Positions 1-4,779 of a DNA stretch of 6,778 nt are shown here, one piece after another; positions within the stretch are counted from its first letter, which is position 1; each line of letters begins with the position of its first letter. The notes under the pieces were generated by a model. That model searched no databases. It had not been told where the DNA came from and saw only the letters and a list, made by a program, of their open reading frames with translations. The stretch lies in assembly GCA_025935275.1 (NCBI GenBank), contig JAICVP010000112.1, forward strand, positions 1 through 6,778. The letters are read 5' to 3'. Position numbers and translations under genes: made by a program. The stretch is from Thermoleophilia bacterium (lineage in GTDB: Bacteria; Actinomycetota; Thermoleophilia; Gaiellales; Gaiellaceae).

Positions 1-194
1 AGCGTGGGCTTCGCATCGGCAGGGAGCCTGCCGTTCAGGTCGATGAGCGTCAGCCCCGTCGACCAGGTTCCCCCGGGAGGCGTCCCGTACGGAGTCGAGC
101 TGAGCTCGACGCCGCCCTCCTTGGCCAGCGCGGCCGAGGCGAGCACCGCCGCCGCCACGAGCCCGAGCGCGAGTGCGATGAGTGAACGTCTCAA
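1..194 (-). CDS. Secreted protein, N-terminal part only (3' end lies outside the window)
   Basis: The gene reads leftward from a TTG at 194-192 and is still open at base 1, giving 64 complete codons. The start is set by a strong ribosome binding site, AAGGAGG (bases 206-200 on the minus strand), 5 nt before the TTG; no ATG or GTG sits at a better position. The product begins with a clear Sec signal peptide: MRRS, a hydrophobic core of about 18 residues, then ASAALA with cleavage expected before KEGG. The mature start (GGVELSSTPYGTPPGGTWSTGLTLIDLNGRLPADAKPT) looks like the first strands of a small extracellular beta-sandwich of the FixH/YtkA-like kind, but too little is present to be sure. It begins 15 nt after the stop of the lysyl oxidase gene on the same strand, so the two are probably co-transcribed and perhaps co-translated. 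A copper-handling or partner role for the neighbouring oxidase is possible but is only an inference from position. Confidence 0.72.
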   Translation of the reverse strand, partial: MRRSLIALALGLVAAAVLASAALAKEGGVELSSTPYGTPPGGTWSTGLTLIDLNGRLPADAKPT

Positions 195-199
195 TCCGG

Positions 200-206
200 C
201 CTCCTT
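200..206 (-). promoter_or_regulatory. Strong ribosome binding site deciding a TTG start
   Basis: On the minus strand the sequence reads AAGGAGG, then CCGGA, then TTG. This is a near-perfect Shine-Dalgarno site with 5-nt spacing. It lies in the 15-nt gap after the lysyl oxidase TAA stop and identifies the rare TTG as the start of the secreted-protein gene. Confidence 0.8.
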
Positions 207-209
207 CGG

Positions 210-953
210 TTAACCGTCATACACCGCGAGCACCGTCGGTGTTCCGGTATGGGACCAGCTGAGCTCGAAGGGCGTCTCGGCGCTGTTGTTTCCGTAGTCG
301 CTCTCCCGCAGGACGCGCTCGACGTTCACGCGGTGCCGCAGGACGTAGCTGCCGGCGGGAAGGCCGGTGATGTCGATCCACTGCCCTTCGAGGCGCGGCA
401 CGTAGTCGTCGCCGTAGCCGGGTGAGATGCCTTCGCGGACGATCAGGCGCTCGGGCTGGCCTCGTCCGCACTCCTGCGTCCACACGGGCTGCTCGGGCTC
501 TCCCGGGAGTTGCACGCTGCGTGCGGCGTTGTAGCGGTCGCCCAGGCAGAAGCCGGTCTTCTGGTCGCGGCCCACGGTCTTGCCGGCCGAGGTGAGGATG
601 TCGTAGCGCTCGAAGTCGAGGAAATGCCAGTGGCGATGCGTCTCCGACCGGACGAACCGGATCTCCCCGTCCACGGTGTGGCTCGAGGCCGAGCCGTCGG
701 GGCGGCGAACGAGCTGTTCGACGCTCATCGCGGCAGTGCTCTGGTCCGGCCGCCTCCCGTCGAGAAGCATCGGCCCGCGGCCGTCGTTCTCAACCGCGGA
801 CAGGAACGCGAGCCTCCACGTGTCTCCGGCTCGGTAGACCTCGAGCGCGCGCGGCGGGGACTGCACGAGGTCCGGGAGGAGCTCCTGCTCGTCGCCGTCC
901 GAGCCTCCGCATCCGGCGAGGAGCAGGGCAAGGAGGGCTGCCCTGAGGCGCAT
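210..953 (-). CDS. Lysyl oxidase family lipoprotein (LTQ/copper amine oxidase homologue)
   Basis: The 247-residue product starts with a short lipoprotein signal peptide (MRLRAALLALLLAGC; lipobox LAGC, lipidated Cys15). The mature protein would be anchored on the outer face of the membrane. The rest matches the lysyl oxidase catalytic domain. Visible features are HRHWH at 106-110 (the copper-binding HxHxH of animal LOX, followed by the DxxxYDI segment), QKTGFCLGD at 131-139, SPGYGDDY at 177-184, GQWIDITGLPAGSYVL at 190-205, and ESDYGNN at 217-223. Lys132 and Tyr184 align with human LOX Lys320 and Tyr355, which crosslink to form lysine tyrosylquinone, so catalytic competence is plausible. Known family chemistry is oxidative deamination of primary amines such as peptidyl lysine to aldehydes, with H2O2 release; the substrate here is unknown. 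Two of the LOX disulfide cysteines (human C351 and C361) are replaced by Tyr180 and Gly190. C136 and C162 remain. The gene starts 34 nt after uppP on the same strand with only a weak AAGG-type binding site, which suggests an operon. Confidence 0.9.
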   Translation of the reverse strand: MRLRAALLALLLAGCGGSDGDEQELLPDLVQSPPRALEVYRAGDTWRLAFLSAVENDGRGPMLLDGRRPDQSTAAMSVEQLVRRPDGSASSHTVDGEIRFVRSETHRHWHFLDFERYDILTSAGKTVGRDQKTGFCLGDRYNAARSVQLPGEPEQPVWTQECGRGQPERLIVREGISPGYGDDYVPRLEGQWIDITGLPAGSYVLRHRVNVERVLRESDYGNNSAETPFELSWSHTGTPTVLAVYDG

Positions 954-987
954 CGCCCTTAGTACCCGCGCGGCGGCTCCCAGGTTC

Positions 988-1926
988 CTAGAAGGTCGCC
1001 TCGCGGACGCCGGTCGCGATGAGGAGCAGGATGATCGCGGCGACGATGAGGCGGTAGACGACGAAGACCGAGTAGTTGTGCCGGCGCACGTAGCCGAGCA
1101 GAGCCTCGATCGCGATCAGGCCGCTGCCCGCAGCGGCGAGCGTGCCCACGAGGAACGGGCCCACCCAGCCGTCGGGAAGCTCCCCGAGGACGACGTCTGT
1201 CAGACCCTTGTAGAGCACGGCGCCAAGGACGACGGGAACGAGGAGGAGAAAGGAGAAGCGCGCGGCCGCATCGCGGTCGAAGCGCAACGCGCGCGCCATC
1301 GTGATCGTGATTCCCGAGCGCGAGACTCCCGGGGCGAGCGCGACGGCCTGCGCGGCTCCGATCGCAATCGCCTGGCCGAGACTCAGGTCCGCGATCTTCT
1401 TCTCCTGCGGCCTGCGGTCGGCAAGCCAGAGGAGCACGCCGAAGACGGCGAGGAAGATCGCGATCTGCCACGGCTCGCCGAGGCGCTCCTCGACGAAGCT
1501 CTCGCCCACTGCGCCTGCGATCGCGGCCGGGATCGTGGCGGCGAAGACGCACCACGCGGTTCGCTCCTCGACCGTTCGAATGCTGCGGTGGCGCACGCTC
1601 CGGAACCAGGCGGCGACGAGGGCGACGATGTCGTCCCAGAAGTAGGCGACGACGGCGATCAGCGTCCCCAGGTGGAGGGCGACGTCGAAGGTCTTGTTGA
1701 AGTCGGGGTGCTGCTCGAGGTACGTCCAGTCCCCGAGCCACGGCACGAGGATCAGGTGGCCGGAAGACGAGATCGGCAGAAGCTCGGTGAACCCCTGCAC
1801 GACTCCGAGCACGAAGGCCTGCCAGTTCGAGAGGACGCCGGCGACCTCGCCGACTCCCAGGAGGGCGAGCAGGGCGGCGACAATGAGGGCCACCGCGGCC
1901 GTCAGGCGAAGACCTCGGCGGCGCAC
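988..1926 (-). CDS. uppP: Undecaprenyl-diphosphatase (BacA/UppP family)
   Basis: This integral membrane phosphatase converts undecaprenyl diphosphate to undecaprenyl phosphate. It recycles the lipid carrier for peptidoglycan and other wall polymers, and its overproduction is linked to bacitracin resistance in the family. Numbered from the chosen GTG (1926-1924), the product has 312 residues. The (E/Q)xxxE motif is at Q44-E48 within VVQGFTELLPISSSGH, with the SSSGH segment at 53-57. The second signature, PGVSRSGITIT, is at 199-209 with the catalytic-type Arg203. Many membrane helices follow. Family members usually begin near residue 35 of this protein; the extra first 30 or so residues carry one additional hydrophobic helix (about 9-30), which is unusual. 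The reading frame stays open upstream to 2097, but that stretch is antisense to the cytochrome gene and low-complexity, so I reject it. A GTG at 1893 is an alternative start. A TACGAT box 6 nt before the GTG suggests a leaderless transcript. This is the first gene of the minus-strand operon. Confidence 0.93.
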   Translation of the reverse strand: MRRRGLRLTAAVALIVAALLALLGVGEVAGVLSNWQAFVLGVVQGFTELLPISSSGHLILVPWLGDWTYLEQHPDFNKTFDVALHLGTLIAVVAYFWDDIVALVAAWFRSVRHRSIRTVEERTAWCVFAATIPAAIAGAVGESFVEERLGEPWQIAIFLAVFGVLLWLADRRPQEKKIADLSLGQAIAIGAAQAVALAPGVSRSGITITMARALRFDRDAAARFSFLLLVPVVLGAVLYKGLTDVVLGELPDGWVGPFLVGTLAAAGSGLIAIEALLGYVRRHNYSVFVVYRLIVAAIILLLIATGVREATF

Positions 1927-1931
1927 CCCGT

Positions 1932-1942
1932 TATCGTATGCG
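1932..1942. promoter_or_regulatory. Overlapping divergent -10 boxes between uppP and the cytochrome c gene
   Basis: Only 22 bp separate the two divergent GTG starts (1926 minus, 1949 plus). On the minus strand TACGAT (1938-1933) matches the TANNNT -10 pattern and lies exactly 6 nt before the uppP GTG, the spacing expected for a leaderless mRNA. On the plus strand TATGCG (1937-1942), a weaker match, lies 6 nt before the cytochrome GTG, and TATCGT occurs at 1932-1937. The boxes overlap, so the two promoters would compete for one patch of DNA. No ribosome binding site is visible for either gene. The assignment rests on pattern and spacing alone. Confidence 0.45.
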
Positions 1943-1948
1943 CGCGCC

Positions 1949-2551
1949 GTGAGCCGGAATGACGTCATCCTCGGCATTGCCGCCCTCGTCCTGGTCGGCT
2001 TCGCCCTCGTAGTCTCCCTCGTGCTGCCGAGGCGGAACCAGAACTTTCCCGGCCGGCACGTCGGCGCGCTCGTGCTCGTGGCCGGGCTCCTGATCATCGC
2101 GATGCTGACCGCGGTCGAGGTCTTCGGGGAGAGCCATCACGTCGAGTCGGCGGCGGGGGAGAGCGGCGCCACCGAGACCGGGCCCGCTCCCACGGAGTCG
2201 ACGCCCACGGAGTCGACGCCGACGGAGACCACCGCGCCGACGGAGACGAGCGGCGGCGCCACCGGCGATCCCGCCGCGGGCAAGGAGATCTTCGCGGCGA
2301 CCGCCCAACCGCCGTGCGGCAGCTGCCACGCGCTGGCCGAGGCGAACGCGAGCGGAACCGTCGGGCCCGACCTCGACCAGGCGCTGAAGGGGAAGGACGC
2401 CGAGTTCATCCACGAGTCGATCGTGGAGCCCGATGCCGAGATCGCCTCGGGCTTCAGCGCCGGGATCATGCCCGACGTCTACGGAGAACAGCTCGACGAC
2501 CAGCAGCTCGCCGACCTCGTCGCCTTCATCGAGCAGTCGGTGAACGGCTAG
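1949..2551 (+). CDS. Membrane-anchored c-type cytochrome
   Basis: The product has 200 residues from the GTG at 1949. Two hydrophobic helices (about 7-27 and 38-58) flank a short basic loop (LPRRNQNFPGRH) that should be cytoplasmic, so the C-terminal part faces outside. A Thr/Glu/Pro/Ser linker (about 65-103) with PTEST-type repeats tethers a small class I cytochrome c domain. The haem-binding CGSCH is at 123-127, and the likely sixth ligand is Met174 in AGIMPDVYG. The tail LDDQQLADLVAFIEQ is the usual last helix. The SIVEPDAEIASGF...IMP segment resembles the cytochrome c domains attached to or accompanying haem-copper oxidases, so the role is probably shuttling electrons to a terminal oxidase; no oxidase gene is present here. 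The frame is open upstream to 1694, but that part is antisense to uppP and lacks domain character. The TAG stop overlaps the VOC gene's stop on the other strand. Confidence 0.9.
   Translation: MSRNDVILGIAALVLVGFALVVSLVLPRRNQNFPGRHVGALVLVAGLLIIAMLTAVEVFGESHHVESAAGESGATETGPAPTESTPTESTPTETTAPTETSGGATGDPAAGKEIFAATAQPPCGSCHALAEANASGTVGPDLDQALKGKDAEFIHESIVEPDAEIASGFSAGIMPDVYGEQLDDQQLADLVAFIEQSVNG
2189..2251 (+). repeat. Short tandem repeat encoding a PTEST linker
   Basis: Two exact 15-bp units (CCCACGGAGTCGACG at 2189-2203 and 2204-2218) are followed by a diverged unit (2219-2233) and, after one extra codon, a fourth (2237-2251). They encode PTEST, PTEST, PTETT, A, PTETS. The repeat forms the flexible, acidic, Thr-rich tether between the membrane helices and the haem domain of the cytochrome. 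Its in-frame 15-bp period means that gain or loss of units would change tether length without breaking the gene. Confidence 0.85.
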
Positions 2552-2985
2552 TCGATCTTCTCCGCCAGCTCGACGACGACTCCAGCCGGGCCGCGGACGT
2601 AACACAGTTTGTAGCTCGACTCGTAGCTCACCAGGTCGCCGACGAGCTCGAAACCGCGGGCTTTCAGTCGAGCGACGACGTCCTCGATGTCGTCGACGGC
2701 AAAGGTGATGTGCCGGAGACCGAGAGTGTTCGCCGGCGCGTGATCCTCGCCGCCTTCGTGGGGCGGCGAATGGTACTTGACCAGTTCGACCTGCCCGTGG
2801 CCGTCGGGGGTTCGCATGAAGACGAGGTCCGTGCGAACTCCCTCGAGCCCGATGATGCGGTCGACCAGTTCACCTTCGACGGAGCCACGGCCCTGCCGCT
2901 CGAGCCCCAGCTCGGCGAAGAAGTCAACCGCGGCCTCCATGTCCGCGACCACGATGCCGACGTGATCCATGCGTTGCACGGCCAT
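2548..2985 (-). CDS. VOC-superfamily (glyoxalase-fold) metalloprotein
   Basis: The 145-residue product has two beta-alpha-beta-beta-beta modules. The first starts MDHVGIVVADMEAAVDFFAELGL and the second LRHITFAVDDIEDVVARLKARGFELV. The four expected metal ligands of a single-domain VOC enzyme are all present: His8, Glu67 (QVELVKYH), His92 (RHITF) and Glu139 (VVVELAE). Family members include lactoylglutathione lyase, methylmalonyl-CoA epimerase, fosfomycin-resistance enzymes and ring-cleaving dioxygenases. Nothing in the sequence or context picks one, so only the fold and the metal site are claimed. The ATG at 2985 is chosen because an upstream extension would run into the tRNA gene; a second ATG at 2970 is possible. 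There is no ribosome binding site. The start lies 9 nt after the tRNA-Ser 3' end, so the mRNA may come from processing of a tRNA-mRNA transcript. The stop codon shares CTAG with the convergent cytochrome gene. Confidence 0.85.
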   Translation of the reverse strand: MAVQRMDHVGIVVADMEAAVDFFAELGLERQGRGSVEGELVDRIIGLEGVRTDLVFMRTPDGHGQVELVKYHSPPHEGGEDHAPANTLGLRHITFAVDDIEDVVARLKARGFELVGDLVSYESSYKLCYVRGPAGVVVELAEKID

Positions 2986-2994
2986 AACGTGAGG

Positions 2995-3084
2995 CGGAGA
3001 GGGCGGGATTCGAACCCGCGACCCAGCTTTCACCGGGTACGCGATTTCCAGTCGCGCTCCTTAGGCCAACTCGGACACCTCTCC
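2995..3084 (-). tRNA. tRNA-Ser (anticodon GGA)
   Basis: The 90-nt gene folds as a class II tRNA. The acceptor stem is GGAGAGG (3084-3078) paired with CCTCTCC (3002-2996), with discriminator G at 2995, typical of tRNA-Ser. The anticodon stem CGCGA/TCGCG holds the loop CTGGAAA with anticodon GGA at 3049-3047, which reads UCC and UCU. The long variable arm pairs ACCCGG with CTGGGT, and the T arm is GCGGGTTCGAATCCCGC. CCA is not encoded; the bases after the discriminator are CCT. The gene is followed 9 nt later by the VOC gene on the same strand and is divergent from the basic-protein gene at 3165. Confidence 0.96.
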
Positions 3085-3096
3085 GCGCGCGCAGCC

Positions 3097-3102
3097 ATCG
3101 TA
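3097..3102 (-). promoter_or_regulatory. Candidate -10 box for tRNA-Ser(GGA) and the VOC gene
   Basis: On the minus strand TACGAT ends 12 nt before the tRNA 5' end, so transcription would start about 5-6 nt upstream of the mature tRNA. The same 7-mer ATACGAT occurs in front of uppP. I see no convincing -35 hexamer 16-18 nt upstream. Assigned from position and pattern only. Confidence 0.4.
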
Positions 3103-3164
3103 TCGGGCGTTTTGGCCCTCTTCGGTAGCGGTAGGAGCGAGGCAAACCAGCAAGGGGGTTCGAA

Positions 3165-3512
3165 ATGCCACCTCGTGGAGTCAAGAAGGGCACGAAGCGC
3201 GCCCGCCAGTACGAGCACATCAAGGACAGCGCGAAAGACCGCGGCATGTCCGAGGATCGTGCCGAGGAGGTCGCAGCGCGCACCGTGAACAAGGAGCGTG
3301 CGCGCGCCGGCGAGTCCCGCACCGCCTCCCGGAGCTCGACGCGCGACATCTCGTCGGGCCGCCGCGGCGGCATCAGGTCGCACCGGAAGGGGCCCAGGGG
3401 CCAGACGAAAGACCAGCTCTACAACGAGGCGAAGCGGCTGAACATCAAGGGCCGCTCGCGGATGAACAAGCGGCAGCTGCTCGCGGCGGTGAACAGAAAG
3501 AAGAACGCCTAG
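3165..3512 (+). CDS. Small basic protein with a Rho_N-like C-terminus ('plasmid stabilization'-type)
   Basis: The product has 115 residues and is rich in Lys and Arg. The start ATG is preceded by AAGGGGG (3152-3158) with 6-nt spacing. The N-terminal half (KKGTKRARQYEHIKDSAKDRGMSEDRAEEVAARTVNKERARAGESRTAS, about 7-55) is a conserved block I recognise from actinobacterial proteins often labelled 'plasmid stabilization protein' (I think the DUF7218 type, but I am not certain of the number). A disordered SSGRRGG region follows. Then comes TKDQLYNEAKRLNIKGRSRMNKRQLLAAV (about 81-109), a helix-extended-helix pattern like the Rho termination factor N-terminal or SAP-type nucleic-acid-binding fold. 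DNA or RNA binding is plausible from charge and fold. A true plasmid role is doubtful because nothing plasmid-like surrounds it. Its TAG stop overlaps the HAD gene's stop in a shared CTAG. Confidence 0.82.
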   Translation: MPPRGVKKGTKRARQYEHIKDSAKDRGMSEDRAEEVAARTVNKERARAGESRTASRSSTRDISSGRRGGIRSHRKGPRGQTKDQLYNEAKRLNIKGRSRMNKRQLLAAVNRKKNA

Positions 3513-4159
3513 GCCAGCGGAGTCTCGTCCAGCCGGTCGGCCAGCTGGGCGATCGACTCGAACACGGCGACGGCGCCGGCGTCCACGAGCTCCTGCTCCG
3601 AGAAGCCACCGGTGAGGACGCAGACCGTGGGGACGCCGGCGCCGCGCGCCGACTCGCAGTCCCACGGCGTGTCGCCGACCATCACTGCTTCGCCTCCGCC
3701 TGCCTTCTCGACGGCTGCGACGACGAGGTCGGGATGCGGCTTGGTCGCCTCGACGTCGGCCGAGGTCGTCCAGCCGTCGGCGAGCTCCCGTGCATCCAGG
3801 AGGTCAAGGTAGTGGTCGATCTCCTCGGCCTTCGCGGACGAAGCCAGGACGACCTTGTGCCCGCGCTCCTTCAGGGTCTCGATGAGGCCGCGTGCTCCTT
3901 CGAAGGGCTCCACCTCGCCGATCAGCTCGACGTAGAGCTCCTTCTCCGCGGCGCGGATGTCGTCGCCACGCTCTCGCTCGATCTCCTCGCCGGCGAGGGC
4001 GCCGACCAGCTGGTCACCGCCCATGCCGATGTGGCGGTGGATGCGCCAGAGGGGCAGCAGGATGTCATGGCGCCGGAAGGCCCGGTACCACGCGATGACG
4101 TGCTGGTAGTTGGTGTCGACGAGGGTTCCGTCGACGTCGAGGATCGCCGCTGGAGGCAC
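3509..4159 (-). CDS. HAD-superfamily hydrolase, phosphoglycolate phosphatase-like
   Basis: The 216-residue cytosolic protein has the four HAD motifs in order. Motif I is DVDGTLVDT with nucleophile Asp8 and acid/base Asp10. Motif II is VVLASS with Ser107. Motif III is Lys140 in TKPHPD. Motif IV is GDTPWD with Asp163 and Asp167. The helical cap between motifs I and II (about 15-85) is the subclass I type seen in phosphoglycolate phosphatase and beta-phosphoglucomutase. The exact substrate cannot be read from sequence; a small phosphorylated metabolite is expected. The start is a GTG at 4159, the only start close to motif I. It has no ribosome binding site, but TAGTTT lies 6 nt upstream, suggesting a leaderless mRNA. 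The gene diverges from the uracil-DNA glycosylase gene with a 17-bp gap and converges on the basic-protein gene with overlapping stops. Confidence 0.9.
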   Translation of the reverse strand: MPPAAILDVDGTLVDTNYQHVIAWYRAFRRHDILLPLWRIHRHIGMGGDQLVGALAGEEIERERGDDIRAAEKELYVELIGEVEPFEGARGLIETLKERGHKVVLASSAKAEEIDHYLDLLDARELADGWTTSADVEATKPHPDLVVAAVEKAGGGEAVMVGDTPWDCESARGAGVPTVCVLTGGFSEQELVDAGAVAVFESIAQLADRLDETPLA

Positions 4160-4165
4160 GGCGCA

Positions 4166-4171
4166 AAACTA
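4166..4171 (-). promoter_or_regulatory. Candidate leaderless -10 box for the HAD gene
   Basis: On the minus strand the sequence reads TAGTTT, then TGCGCC, then the GTG start. This is a full TANNNT match at the 6-nt spacing typical of leaderless transcripts. The divergent glycosylase GTG (4177) begins 6 bp beyond the box, so the box lies wholly inside the 17-bp gap. Confidence 0.45.
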
Positions 4172-4176
4172 CCCGT

Positions 4177-4770
4177 GTGACGCGAAGAAAACGCTCTTAC
4201 CGCTCGCTCGCCTCCCTCCAGCGGGACAACGCGGTCTGCCGGGCCTGCGTCGAGGCCGGGTATCCGCTCGAGTCGCTCCCGGTGTTCGAAGGCCACGCGG
4301 GCCAGACGGCCTGGATCCTCGGCCAGGCGCCCGGGATCGTCGAGGGCGAGCAGGGTCGCCCGTGGCGCGGCCGTGCCGGGCAGACGCTGCGCCGCTGGCT
4401 CGACATGGACGAGGAGCGGTTTTACGCGACCTTCTACTGCTCGTCCGTGACGCGCTGCTATCCGGGCAGGCACCCGAGCGGACGCGGCGATCGTCCTCCG
4501 ACCCCGCGGGAACTCGAGCTCTGCCGTTTCTGGCTCGAGTGGGAGCTTCGGCTGCTCCGGCCGCGGCTGATCGTTCCGGTCGGCGGGCTGGCCATCAAGC
4601 GCCTGCTGGGAATCTCGCGCCTCACCGGCTGCATCGGTTCGAAACTCGAGCTCGGAGACGCGGTCGCCGTCCCGCTGCCGCATCCTTCGGGCGCGAGCGG
4701 CTGGCTCAACTCGTTTGAAAATCGCAAGCGCTTGGAGGAGGCCCTTGCGCTCCTCGTGGCGGAGTTGTAG
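4177..4770 (+). CDS. Uracil-DNA glycosylase superfamily protein, family-4-like
   Basis: The 197-residue product resembles the iron-sulfur uracil-DNA glycosylases (COG1573 type), which remove uracil and related bases from DNA to start base-excision repair. Residues 48-74 (LGQAPGIVEGEQGRPWRGRAGQTLRRW) match the GEAPG...QGRPFVGRAG motif I block. HPSGAS at 169-174 is the motif II position. Cys21 and Cys24 (CRAC) with Cys94 and Cys116 fit the four cluster ligands. The last two are 22 residues apart, with an Arg/Gly-rich insert (GRHPSGRGDRP) longer than in standard family 4. Two differences from family 4 stand out: Gln50 replaces the Glu of GEAPG, and HPSG replaces the usual HPAAL-type motif. Substrate range may therefore differ. 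The KRRIH insert of UdgX is absent. The GTG start lies 17 bp from the divergent HAD gene. The secreted-protein gene follows after 9 nt. Confidence 0.85.
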   Translation: MTRRKRSYRSLASLQRDNAVCRACVEAGYPLESLPVFEGHAGQTAWILGQAPGIVEGEQGRPWRGRAGQTLRRWLDMDEERFYATFYCSSVTRCYPGRHPSGRGDRPPTPRELELCRFWLEWELRLLRPRLIVPVGGLAIKRLLGISRLTGCIGSKLELGDAVAVPLPHPSGASGWLNSFENRKRLEEALALLVAEL

Positions 4771-4779
4771 AACCGTGGC

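Noticed and set aside
4..213. 69-codon plus-strand frame at the left edge
   Set aside because: The opposite strand encodes a clear signal peptide with a strong ribosome binding site; the plus-strand frame has neither.
1694..1948. Upstream extension of the cytochrome c reading frame by 85 codons
   Set aside because: It is antisense to the strongly supported uppP gene, has an Arg/Thr/Ser-rich out-of-frame character, and the membrane helix and leaderless-type box support the GTG at 1949.
1927..2097. Upstream extension of uppP by 57 residues
   Set aside because: It is antisense to the membrane helices of the cytochrome, lacks homology to UppP, and would cross the divergent start of the cytochrome gene.
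2986..3033. Longer VOC protein starting inside the tRNA gene
   Set aside because: The extra residues are translated tRNA-Ser sequence (T arm and acceptor stem); the family domain begins just after the ATG at 2985.
4177..4770. UdgX-type glycosylase that crosslinks to uracil DNA
   Set aside because: The diagnostic KRRIH-like insertion and GEQPGD motif are not present; the motif here is GQAPG.
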